A DNA stretch of 64,000 bases from Schistocerca nitens (Eukaryota > Arthropoda > Insecta > Orthoptera > Acrididae), in NCBI RefSeq assembly GCF_023898315.1, contig NC_064621.1, positions 124,347,521 to 124,411,520 on the forward strand. Reading direction: 5' to 3'. The notes under the pieces are model-generated. The model searched no databases, was not told the origin of the DNA, and saw nothing but the letters and a program-made list of their open reading frames with translations. Position numbers and translations under genes: made by a program. How positions within the stretch are numbered: the first letter of the stretch is position 1; each line of letters begins with the position of its first letter. Of the stretch, positions 22,546 to 31,661 are shown one piece after another.

Positions 22546-24301
22546 ATTAATACTAGTTCCATGGATCATGAATACGATATTTCGTAATGATGTGGAACGA
22601 GTCAAATTTTCCAATACATGACATAATTAAGTTAATTTAACAACATACGTAAGTTAATATAACAACTTTTTTTGTGTTTTTTTATTTTTTTATTTTTTAT
22701 AATTTTTTTCTTAATTTATATCTAAAAATTCCTCTACGGAGCAGAAGGAGTTGTCATTCAGAAATTATTTTAATTTCTTCTTAAATACTTGTTGGTTATC
22801 TGCCAGACTTTTGATACTATTTGGTAAGTGACCAAAGACTTTAGTGGCAGTATAATTCACCCCTTTCTATGCCAAAGTTAGATTTAATCTTGAATAGTGA
22901 AGATCATCCTTTCTCCTAGTATTGTAGTTATGCAGACCGCTATTACTTTTGAATTGGGTTTGGTTGTTAATAACAAATTTCATAAGAGAGTATATATACT
23001 GAGAAGCTACTGTGAGTATCCCTAGATCCTTAAATAAATGTCTGCAGGATGATCTTGGGTGGACTCCAGCTATTATTCTGATTACACGCCTTTGTGCAAT
23101 AAATACTTTATTCCTCAGTGATGAATTACCCCAAAATATGATAGTATATGAAAGCAATAAGTGAAAATAGGCGTAGTAAGTTAATTTACTAAGATGTTTA
23201 TCACCAAATTTGCAATGACCCTTATTGCATAAGTAGCTGAACTCAAATGTTTCAGCAGATCATCAATGTGTTTCTTCTAATTTAATCTCTCATCAATGGA
23301 CACACCTAAAAATTTGGAGTATTCTGCCTTAGCTATATGCTTCTGATTAAGGTCTATATTTATTAATGGCGCCATACCATTCACTGTACGGAACTGTATG
23401 TACTGTGTCTTATCAAAAATCAGTGAGAGTCCGTTTACAAGGAACCAATTAGTAATTTTCTGAAAGACAGTATTGACAATTTCATCAGTTAATTCTTATT
23501 TGTCAGGTGTGATTACTATACTTGTATCATCAGCAAAGAGAACTAACTTTGCCTCTTCATGAAAATAGAATGGCAAGTCATTAATATATAATAAGAACAA
23601 CAAAGGACCCAAGACTGACCCTTGTGGAACCCCATTCTTGATAGTTCCCCAGTTTGAGGAATGTGCTGATCTTTGCATATTATGAGAACTGCTTATTCCA
23701 ACTTTCTGCACTCGTCCAGTTAGGTACGAATTGAACCTTTTGTGCACTGTCCCACTCATGCCACAATATTTGAGCTTGTCTAGCAGAATTTCATGATTTA
23801 CACAATCAAAAGCCTTTGAGAGACCACAAAAAATCCCAATGGGTGGTGTTTGGTTATTCAGATCATTCAAAATTTGATTTGTGAAGGCATATATGGCATT
23901 TTCTGTTGAAAAACCTTTCTGGAAACCAAACTGACATTTTGTTAGTACTTCATTTTTACAGATATGTGAGGCTACTCTTGAATACATTACTTTCTTAAAA
24001 ATTTTGGATAAAGCTGTTAGAAGGGAGATTGGACGGTAATTGTTGACATCAGATCTATCCCCCTTTTTATGCAAAGGTATAACAATACCATATTTCAGTC
24101 TATCAGGGAAAATGCCCTGTTCCAGAGAGCTATTACACAGGTGGCTGAGAATCTTACTTATCTGTTGAGAACAAGCTTTTAGTATTTTGCTGGAAATGCC
24201 ATAAATTCCATGTGAGTTTTTGCTATTATGCAAGTTTATTATTTTCCTAATTTCAGAGGGAGAAGTGGGTGAGATTTCAATTGTATCAAATTGCATAGGT
24301 A
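22546..24301 (-). mobile_element. Jockey/CR1-type LINE, 5' truncated, RT pseudogene
   Basis: The minus-strand frame 23496-24296 encodes RT fingers and palm: IPLHKKGDRSDVNNYRPISL, FGFQKGFSTENA, GIFCGLSKAFDCVNHEI, NGVPQGSVLGPLLFLLYIND and VLFADDTSI (YxDD equivalent intact near 23524-23550). The first catalytic Asp in motif A is replaced by Gly (CGLSKAFD where DLSKAFD is usual), and a stop follows at about 23496. The C-terminal piece at 22867-23157 (RVIRIIAGVHPRSSCRHLFK) is in another frame. The 3' end at 22546 has an ATTAGATTAATA-type tail. The endonuclease is missing because the element is 5' truncated at about 24300. Confidence 0.88.
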
Positions 24302-25723
24302 CACTCCTGGAAATTGAAATAAGAACACCGTGAATTCATTGTCCCAGGAAGGGGAAACTTTATTGACACATTCCTGGGGTCAGATACATCACATGATCAC
24401 ACTGACAGAACCACAGGCACATAGACACAGGCAACAGAGCATGCACAATGTCGGCACTAGTACAGTGTATATCCACCTTTCGCAGCAATGCAGGCTGCTA
24501 TTCTCCCATGGAGACGATCGTAGAGATGATGGATGTAGTCCTGCGGAACGGCTTGCCATGCCATTTCCACCTGGCGCCTCAGTTGGACCAGCGTTCGTGC
24601 TGGACGTGCAGACCGCGTGAGACGACGCTTCATCCAGTCCCAAACATGCTCAATGGGGGACAGATCCGGAGATCTTGCTGGCCAGGGTAGTTGACTTACA
24701 CCTTCTAGAGCACGTTGGGTGGCACGGGATACATGCGGACGTGCATTGTCCTGTTGGAACAGCAAGTTCCCTTGCCGATCTAGGAATGGTAGAACGATGG
24801 GTTCGATGACGGTTTGGATGTACCGTGCACTATTCAGTGTCCCCTCGACGATCACCAGTGGTGTACGGCCAGTGTAGGAGATCGCTCCCCACACCATGAT
24901 GCCGGGTGTTGGCCCTGTGTGCCTCGGTCGTATGCAGTCCTGATTGTGGCGCTCACCTGCACGGCGCCAAACACGCATACGACCATCATTGGCACCAAGG
25001 CAGAAGCGACTCTCATCGCTGAATACGACACGTCTCCATTCGTCCCTCCATTCACGCCTGTCGCGACACCACTGGAGGCGGGCTGCACGATGTTGGGGCG
25101 TGAGCGGAAGACGGCCTAACGGTGTGCGGGACCGTAGCCCAGCTTCATGGAGACGGTTGCGAATGGTCCTCGCCGATACCCCAGGAGCAACAGTGTCCCT
25201 AATTTGCTGGGAAGTGGCGGTGCGGTCCCCTACGGCACTGCGTAGGATCCTACGGTCTTGGCGTGCATCCGTGCGTCGCTGCGGTCCGGTCCCAGGTCGA
25301 CGGGCACGTGCACCTTCCGCCGACCACTGGCGACAACATCGATGTACTGTGGAGACCTCACGCCCCACGTGTTGAGCAATTCGGCGGTACGTCCACCTGG
25401 CCTCCCGCATGCCCACTATACGCCCTCGCTCAAAGTCCGTCAACTGCACATACGGTTCACGTCCACGCTGTCGCGGCATGCTACCAGTGTTAAAGACTGC
25501 GATGGAGCTCCGTATACCACGGCAAACTGGCTGACACTGACGGCGGCGGTGCACAAATGCTGCGCAGCTAGCGCCATTCGACGGCCAACACCGCGGTTCC
25601 TGGTGTGTCCGCTGTGCCGTGCGTGTGATCATTGCTTGTACAGCCCTCTCGCAGTGTCCGGAGCAAGTATGGTGGGTCTGACACACCGGTGTCAATATGT
25701 TCTTTTTTCCATTTCCAGGAGTG
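24302..25723 (-). mobile_element. Complete Tc1-type transposon, family A, copy 2
   Basis: It is 1422 bp, the same length as copy 1, with the same terminal inverted repeats and TA on each side (24300-24301, 25724-25725). It lies at the junction of the Jockey/CR1-type LINE and RTE element B. An additional 18-bp direct repeat, TATCAAATTGCATAGGTA, flanks it at 24284-24301 and 25726-25743, which TA-target integration alone does not explain. Confidence 0.97.
24457..25479 (-). CDS. Tc1-type transposase, intact, 340 aa (copy 2)
   Basis: The start was chosen at MPRQRGREPYVQL as for copy 1. The protein is collinear with the 12756-13778 product and I count five residue differences (for example GWTYRR versus RWTYRR and NDSRM versus NDGRM). 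All three catalytic residues are present (FSDES, QQDN, PIEHVW), with the same 32-residue Asp-Glu spacing. No stop or frameshift occurs. The near-identity of two full-length copies 11 kb apart, inserted in different older elements, indicates recent mobility. Confidence 0.95.
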   Translation of the reverse strand: MPRQRGREPYVQLTDFERGRIVGMREARWTYRRIAQHVGREVSTVHRCCRQWSAEGARARRPGTGPQRRTDARQDRRILRSAVGDRTATSQQIRDTVAPGVSARTIRNRLHEAGLRSRTPLGRLPLTPQHRAARLQWCRDRREWRDEWRRVVFSDESRFCLGANDGRMRVWRRAGERHNQDCIRPRHTGPTPGIMVWGAISYTGRTPLVIVEGTLNSARYIQTVIEPIVLPFLDRQGNLLFQQDNARPHVSRATQRALEGVSQLPWPARSPDLSPIEHVWDWMKRRLTRSARPARTLVQLRRQVEMAWQAVPQDYIHHLYDRLHGRIAACIAAKGGYTLY

Positions 25724-25767
25724 TATATCAAATTGCATAGGTAGAGCTGGCAGAGGCTGCAAGTAAG

Positions 25768-26463
25768 ATGGGGCTGGACGTTTTAGCTGTTAGTGACATT
25801 CGGGTAAGGGGTGAGAAAGAAGAGGAAATGGGACAATACAAGGTCTACCAGTCAGGAGTCAAAGCAGGAATAGCACAATGGGGTGTAGGGCTTTACATCA
25901 GGAAAGAAATGGAACCCAGTGTAGTTGCAATAAGGTATGTAAACGAACGACTGATGTGGATAGGTTTGATAGTGTCTAGGAAGAAAATTAGGATTGTGTC
26001 ATTATATTCGCATTGTGAAGCGACAGATCAAGATAAGATGGATAGTTTTTATGTGGCACTCAGTGATATAGTTGTTAGAGTAAAGGACAAGGACAGTGTT
26101 GTGCTCATGGGTGATTTTAATGCCAGGATTGGAAATCGAGCAGAAGGGTATGAAAAGGTTATGAGTAAATTTCGAGAGGATATGGAGGCCAACAGGAACG
26201 GGAAACAACTCTTGGATTTCTGTGCCAGTATGGTCTTAGTAATCACAAACTCCTTTTTTAAACATAAGACCATTCACCGGTATACTTGGGAAGGCAGGGG
26301 AACCAGATCTGTCATTGACTATATAACAGCAGATCAGGAATTCAGGAAGGCTGTGAGGGACACACGTGTATTCAGGGGATTCTTTGATGACACTGATCAT
26401 TATTTAATCTGCAGTGAAATTGGGATTGTGAGGCCGAAGGTGCAGGAGGTCAGGTCCATATGA
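25768..26463 (+). pseudogene. RTE-type LINE B endonuclease domain
   Basis: The 231-codon frame starts MGLDVLAVSDIRV, in the region where APE endonucleases have the conserved SE/SD block. It contains VVLMGDFNARIGN (GDFN block), GTRSVIDYI and DDTDHYLI (the final catalytic His block, TDH in place of SDH). It ends at a TGA, where the LINE polyprotein should continue into the RT linker. APE-type endonucleases nick the target DNA for target-primed reverse transcription. The N-terminal NxR block is upstream of this frame and was not found next to it. Confidence 0.88.
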
Positions 26464-26568
26464 AGGAGGATAAGAGTGGAGAAACTTCAGGATAAGGAAA
26501 TCAGGCCCAAGTACGTAACAGCGATCTCAGAAAGGTACCAGTTAGTTGAATGCAGTCAATTATAGTCA

Positions 26569-28131
26569 TTGGAAAAGGAATGGACTAGGTACAGGGACAC
26601 AGTACTAGAAGTGGCTAAAGAATGTCTTGGAACAGTAGTGTGTAAAAGTAGGATGAAGCAAACAGCTTGGTGGAATGACACAGTCAAGGTAGCCTGTAAA
26701 AGGAAAAAGAAGGCGTATCATAAATGGCTACACACTAGAACTCAGGTAGACAGAGAAAGTTATGTTGAAGAAAGAAACAAAGCCAAACAGATAATTACAG
26801 CATCCAAGAAGAAATCTTGGGAAGACTTTGGAAACAGGTTGGAGACTATGGGTCAAGCTGCTGGAAAACCATTCTGGATTGTAATTAGCAGTCTTCGAAA
26901 GGGAGGTAAGAAGGAAATGACAAGTATTTTGGACAGGTCAGGAAAACTGCTGGTGAATCCTGTGGATGCCTTGGGCAGATGGAGGGAATATTTTGAAGAG
27001 TTGCTCAATATAGGTGAAAATACGATCAGTAATGTTTCAGATTTCGAGGTAGAATGGGATAGGAATGATGATAGAAAATGGTCAATAGATTGCAGTGCAA
27101 TAAAGCAGCTGGGGTGGATGAAATTAAGTCGGAACTCATCAAATACAGTGGAATGTCAGGTCTTAAATGGCTACACAGGATAATTGAAATGGCGTGGGAG
27201 TCGGGACACGTTCCATCAGACTGGACTAAAGCAGTAATCACACCAATCTTTAAACATGGAAACAGAAAAGATTGTAACAACTACAGAGGTATCTCTTTAA
27301 TCAGCGTTGTGGGTAAAATCTTCTCAGGTATTGTTGAAAGGAAAGTGCGAGTATTAGTTGAGGACAAATTGGATGAAAATTATTGTGGGTTTAGGCCTCT
27401 TAGAGGTTGTCGGGACCAGATCTTTAGCTGACGGCAAATAATGGAGAAGTGTTACGAGTGGAACAGGGAACTGTATCTATTCTTTATAGATCTGGAAAAG
27501 GCATATGACCGGGTTCCTAGGAGGAAGTTATTGTTAATTCTACGAGATTATGGAATAGGAGGCAAACTTTTGCAAACAATTAAAGGTCTTTACATAGATA
27601 GTCAGGCAGTAGTTAGAGTTGACGGTAAACTGAGTTCATGGTTCAGAGTAGTTTCAGGGGTAAGACAAGGCTGCAACCTGTCTCCACTGTTGTTCATTAT
27701 ATTTATGGATCATATGTTGAAAACAAGAGACTGGCTGGCTGAGATTAAGATATGTGAACACAAAATAAGCAGTCTCGCATATGCGGATGACTTAGTTGTG
27801 ATGGCACATTCGGTTGAAAGTTTGCAAAGTAATATTTCAGAGCTAGATCAGAAATGTAAGGCCTATGGTATGAAGATTAGCATCTCCAAAACTAAAGTAA
27901 TGTCAGTGGGAAAGAGATATAAACAGATTGAGTGCCAAATAGGAGGAACAAAGTTAGAACAGGTGGACGGTTTCAAGTACTTAGGATGCATATACTCACA
28001 GGATGGCAACATAGTGAAAGAACTGGAAGCGAGGTGTAGCAAAGCTAATGCAGTGAGCGCTCAGCTACGATCTACTCTCTTCTGCAAGAAGGAAGTCAGT
28101 ACCAAGACTAAGTTATCTGTGCACCGTTCAA
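26569..28131 (+). pseudogene. RTE-type LINE B reverse transcriptase, frameshifted
   Basis: Three frames cover the RT: 26569-27183 (linker, TAWWNDTVKVACKRKKKAY), 27078-27431 (AVITPIFKHGNRKDCNNYRG, ISLISVVGKIF) and 27441-28131 (LFFIDLEKAYDRVPR, SGVRQGCNLSPLLF, LAYADDLVVMA). The catalytic Asp residues of motifs A and C (YADD near 27778-27795) are intact. A frameshift near 27110 and a stop at 27429 break the frame. The C-terminus is lost at the 28132 deletion junction. Confidence 0.9.
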
Positions 28132-28132
28132 T

Positions 28133-28240
28133 CTGCAGTTCTGTGCCATAGGCTTTATTTATTTGTCAGAGATTAATTATTTAATTAAGATTTCGCGTTT
28201 CCGAGGAAACTCACGCACGGCATGCAAATGTGCCTTTATA
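28133..28240 (-). repeat. Gypsy 5' LTR, proximal part (U3 start)
   Basis: Matches 12493-12600 with one substitution noted (TTTCGCGTTTCC versus TTTCGCGATTCC). It ends TTTATA at 28240, followed by the AGGT target duplication. It is the other half of the interrupted 5' LTR. Confidence 0.94.
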
Positions 28241-28476
28241 AGGTGCAACCACAACGGAGGGGTATCTGCTGAGAGGCCAGACAAACGTGTGGCTCCTGAA
28301 GAGGGGCAGCAGCCTTTTCAGTAGTTGCAGGGGCCCATTGTCTTCTCGATATACCCAGGGGCCTTGTAACACTAACCAAAACGGCCTTGCTGTGCTGGTA
28401 CTGCGAACGGCTGAAAGCAAGGGGAAACTGCAGCCGTAATTTTTCCCGAGGGCATGCAGCTTTACTGTATGGTTAA

Positions 28477-29475
28477 ATGATGATGGCGTCCTCTTGGATA
28501 AAATATTCCAGAGGTAAAATAGTCCCGTATTCGGATCTCCGGGCGAGAACTACTCAGGAGACCGTCGTTATCCGGAGAAAGAAAACTGGCATTCTACGGA
28601 TCGGAGCATGGAATGTCAGATCCCTTAATCGGGCAGGTAGGTTAGAAAATTTAAAAAGGGAAATGGATAGGTTAAAGTTAGATATAGTGGGAATTAGTGA
28701 AGTTCGGTGGCAGGAGGAACAAGAGTTCTGGTCATTTGAATACTGGGTGATACATACAAAATCAAATAGGGGTAATGCAGGACTAGGTTTAATAATGAAT
28801 AAAAAATAGGAATGAGGGTAAGCTACTACAAACAGCATAGTGAACGCTTTATTGTGGCCAAGATAGATACGAAACCCACGAATGCACAGTAGTAGAAGTT
28901 TATATGCCGACTAGTTCCACAGATGACGAAGAGATTGATGAAATGTATGATGAGATAAAAGAAACTATTCAGATAGTGAAGGGAGAGGAAAATTTAATGC
29001 CGGCCGCGGTGGCCGTGCGGTTCTGGCGCTGCAGTCCGGAACCGCGGGACTGCTACGGTCGTAGGTTCGAATCCTGCCTCGGGCATGGGTGTGTGTGATG
29101 TCCTTAGGTTAGTTAGGTTTAAGTAGTTCTAAGTTCTAGGGGACTTATGACCTAAGATGTTGAGTCCCATAGTGCTCAGAGCCATTTGAACATTTTTTTT
29201 TTTTTGAAAATTTAATAGTCATCGGTAACTGGAATTCAATAGTAGGAAAAGGAAGAGAAGGAAACATAGTAGGTGAATATGGAATGGGGGTAAGAAATGA
29301 AAGAGGAAACTGCCCGGTAGAATTTTGCACAGAGGATAATTTAATCATAGGCAACACTTGGTTCAAGAATCGTAAAGGAAGGTTGAATACATGGAAGAAG
29401 CCTGGAGATACTAGAAGGTATCAGATAGATTATACAATGGTAAGACAGATTTGGGAACCAGGTTTTAAATTGTAA
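28477..29475 (+). pseudogene. RTE-type LINE A endonuclease, broken
   Basis: The first frame (28477-28809) has IGAWNVRSLNRAGRL (conserved N block) and IVGISEVRWQ (catalytic Glu block), ending in a TAG. A shifted frame at 28904 carries VYMPTSSTDDEEIDEMYDE. A SINE then interrupts it, and after the SINE the frame resumes with VIGNWNSIVG, where the family expects GDWN, so a catalytic Asp is changed to Asn. YQIDYTMVR follows near 29420. It is clearly inactive. Frame breaks at 28809, at the SINE and near 29475. Confidence 0.87.
28999..29205 (+). repeat. tRNA-derived SINE with 11-bp target duplication
   Basis: Flanked by GAAAATTTAAT at 28988-28998 and 29206-29216. A-box-like (GGTGGCCGTGCGGTTCTGG) and B-box (GGTTCGAATCC) elements are in the head, followed by the shared body and a T-rich tail (29193-29205). 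It is inserted inside the endonuclease region of LINE A. Confidence 0.96.
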
Positions 29476-29765
29476 GACATTTCCAGGGGCAGATGTGGAC
29501 TCTGACCACAATCTATTGGTTATGAACTGCAGATTAAAACTGAAGGAACTGCAAAAAGGTGGGAATTTAAGGAGATGGGACCTGGATAAACTAAACCAGA
29601 GGTTGTACAGTTTCAGGAGAGCATACGGGAACAATTGACAGGAATGGGGGAAAGAAATACAATAGAAGAAGAATGGCTAGCTTTGAGGGATGAAATAGTG
29701 AAGGCAGCAGAGGATCAAGTAGGTAAAAGACGAGGGCTAGTAGAAATCCTTGGGTAACAGAAGAA

Positions 29766-31635
29766 ATGTTGAATTTAATTTATGAAAGGAGAAAATATAA
29801 AAATGCAGCAAATGAAGCAGGCAAAAAGGAACACAAACATCTCAAAAATGAGATCGACAGGAAGTGCAGAATGGCTAAGCAGGGATGGCTAGAGGACAAA
29901 TGTAAGGATGTAGAGGCTTATCTCACTAGGGGTAAGATAGATACTGCCTACAGGAAAATTAAAGAGACCTTTGGCGAAAAGAGAGCCACTTGTATGAATA
30001 TCAAGAGCTCAGATGGAAACCCAGTTCTAAGCAAAGAAGGGAAAGCAGAAAGGTGGAAGGAGTATATAGAGGGTCTATACAAGGGCGATGTTCTTGAGGA
30101 CAATATTATGGAAATGGAAGAGGAGGTAGATGAAGATGAAATGGGGATATGATACTGCGTGAAGAGTTTGATAGAGCACTGAAAGACCTAAGTCGAAACA
30201 AGGCCCCGAGAGTAGACAACATTCCATTAGAACTACTGATAGCCTTGGGAGAGCCAGCCCTGACAATACTCTACCATCTGGCGAGCAAGGTGTATGAGAG
30301 AAGAGAAATACCCTCAGACTTCAAGAAGAATATAATAATTGCAATCACAAAGCAAGCAGGTGTTGATAGATGTGAAAATTACCGAACGGTCAGTTTAATA
30401 AGCCATGGCTACAAAATACTAACGCGAATTCTTTACAGACGAATGGAAAAACTGGTAGAAGCCGACCTCGGGGAAGAGCAATTTGGATTCCGTAGAAATG
30501 TTGGAACACGTGAGGCAATACTGACTCTAAAACATATCTTAGAAAATAGATTAAGGCAATCCAAACCTACGTTTCTAGCATTTGTAGACTTAGAGAAAAC
30601 TTTTGACAATGTTGACTGGAATACTCTCTTTCAAATTCTAAAGGTGGTAGGGGTAAAATACAGGGAGCGAAAGGCTATTTACAATTTGTACTGAAACCAG
30701 ATGGCAGTCGAGGGGCATGAAGGGGAATCAGTGCTTAGGAAGGGAGTTAGACAGGGTTGTAGCCTATCCCCGATGTTATTCAACCTGTATATTGAGCAAG
30801 CAGTAAAGAAACAAAAGAAAAATCCGGAGTAGGAATTAAAATCCATGGAAAAGAAATAAAAACTTTGAGGTTCACCGATGACATTGTAATTCTGTCAGAG
30901 ACTGCAAAGGACCTGCAAGAGTAGATGAACGAAATGGACAGTGCCTTGATAGGAGGATATAAGATGAACATCAACAAAAACAAAACGAGGATAAAGGAAT
31001 GTAGCCGAATTAAATCGGGTAATGCTCAGGGAATTAGATTAGGAAATGAGACGCTTGAAGTAGTAAATGAGTTTTGCTATTTGGCGAGCAAAATAACTGA
31101 TGATGGCCGAAGTAGGGAGGATATAAACTGTAGACTGGCAATAGCAAGGAAAGCGTTTCTGAAGAAGAGAAATTTGTTAACATCGAGTATAGATTTAAGT
31201 GTCAGGATGTCGTTTCTGAAAATATTTGTATGGAGTGTAGCCATGTATGGAAGTGAAACGTGGATGATAAATAGTTTAGACAAGAATAGAATAGAATCTT
31301 TCGAAATGTGGTGCTACAGAACAATACTGAAGATTAGATGCGTAGATCACATAACTAATGAGGAGGTATTGAATGGAATTGTAGTGACGAGAAATTTGTG
31401 GCGCAACTTGACTAGAAGAAGGGATCTGTTGGTAGAGCATATTCTGAGGCATCAAGGGATCACCAATTTAGTATTGGAGGGCAGCGTGGAAGGTAAAAAT
31501 CGTAGAGGAAGACCAAGAGATGAATACACTAAACAGATTCAGAAGGATGTAGGTTGCAGTAGGTACTGGGGGATGAAGAAGCTTGCACAGGATAGAGTAG
31601 CATGGAGAGCTGCATCAAACCAGTCTCAGGACTGA
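29766..31635 (+). pseudogene. RTE-type LINE A reverse transcriptase and C-terminal domain
   Basis: The frames 29766-30152, 30149-30694 and 30925-31635 together parallel the 628-codon frame at 59970-61856. RT motifs are seen as LGEEQFGFRRNVGTREAIL, AFVDLEKTFDNVDW and, near 30875, RFTDDIVILSE, where the usual FADD has become FTDD. Frameshifts occur near 30150, a TGA in place of an Arg codon lies at about 30692, and a TAG at about 30922. The C-terminal domain GSETWMINSLDKNRI ... RRGRPRDEYTKQIQKD is well preserved. Confidence 0.9.
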
Positions 31636-31661
31636 AGACCACAATAACAATGACGAGAACC

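Larger units (their letters stand above)
25741..28132 (+). mobile_element. 3' part of RTE-type LINE (element B), 3' end lost
   Basis: This is the continuation of 22110-22545. It codes for endonuclease, linker and reverse transcriptase on the plus strand, in several frames. At 28132 it stops in mid-domain (KLSVHRSI) and joins gypsy LTR sequence without a 3' tail. The corresponding 507 bases of LTR (11986-12492 in the other LTR) are missing too. A single deletion removing the LINE 3' end and adjoining LTR is the simplest explanation. Confidence 0.87.
11904..28240 (-). mobile_element. Ty3/gypsy LTR retrotransposon with nested insertions
   Basis: The span holds, on the minus strand, a 5' LTR (28240 to 28133 plus 22109 to 22024), primer-binding site, gag, protease, reverse transcriptase, RNase H, integrase, polypurine tract and 3' LTR (12600 to 11904). 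The pol order protease-RT-RNaseH-integrase is that of Ty3/gypsy. The target duplication is AGGT. Unusually, the LTRs begin TATAAA and end TTTATA instead of TG...CA. Inside it sit two Tc1 copies, an RTE-type LINE and a Jockey/CR1-type LINE. Several frameshifts mark all its genes as decayed. Confidence 0.92.
28241..31648 (+). mobile_element. RTE-type LINE A, main body, decayed
   Basis: Continues element A from 11903. It contains a 5' leader (28245-28476), an endonuclease start (28477-28809), a SINE insertion (28999-29205), the endonuclease end (29217-29475), and an RT/C-terminal region (29766-31635). The 3' end has an ACCACAATAACAA tail followed by the AATGACGAGAACC target duplication (31649-31661). 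Without nested DNA the element is about 3.3 kb. A related, better-preserved copy lies at 59979-61874. Confidence 0.92.
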
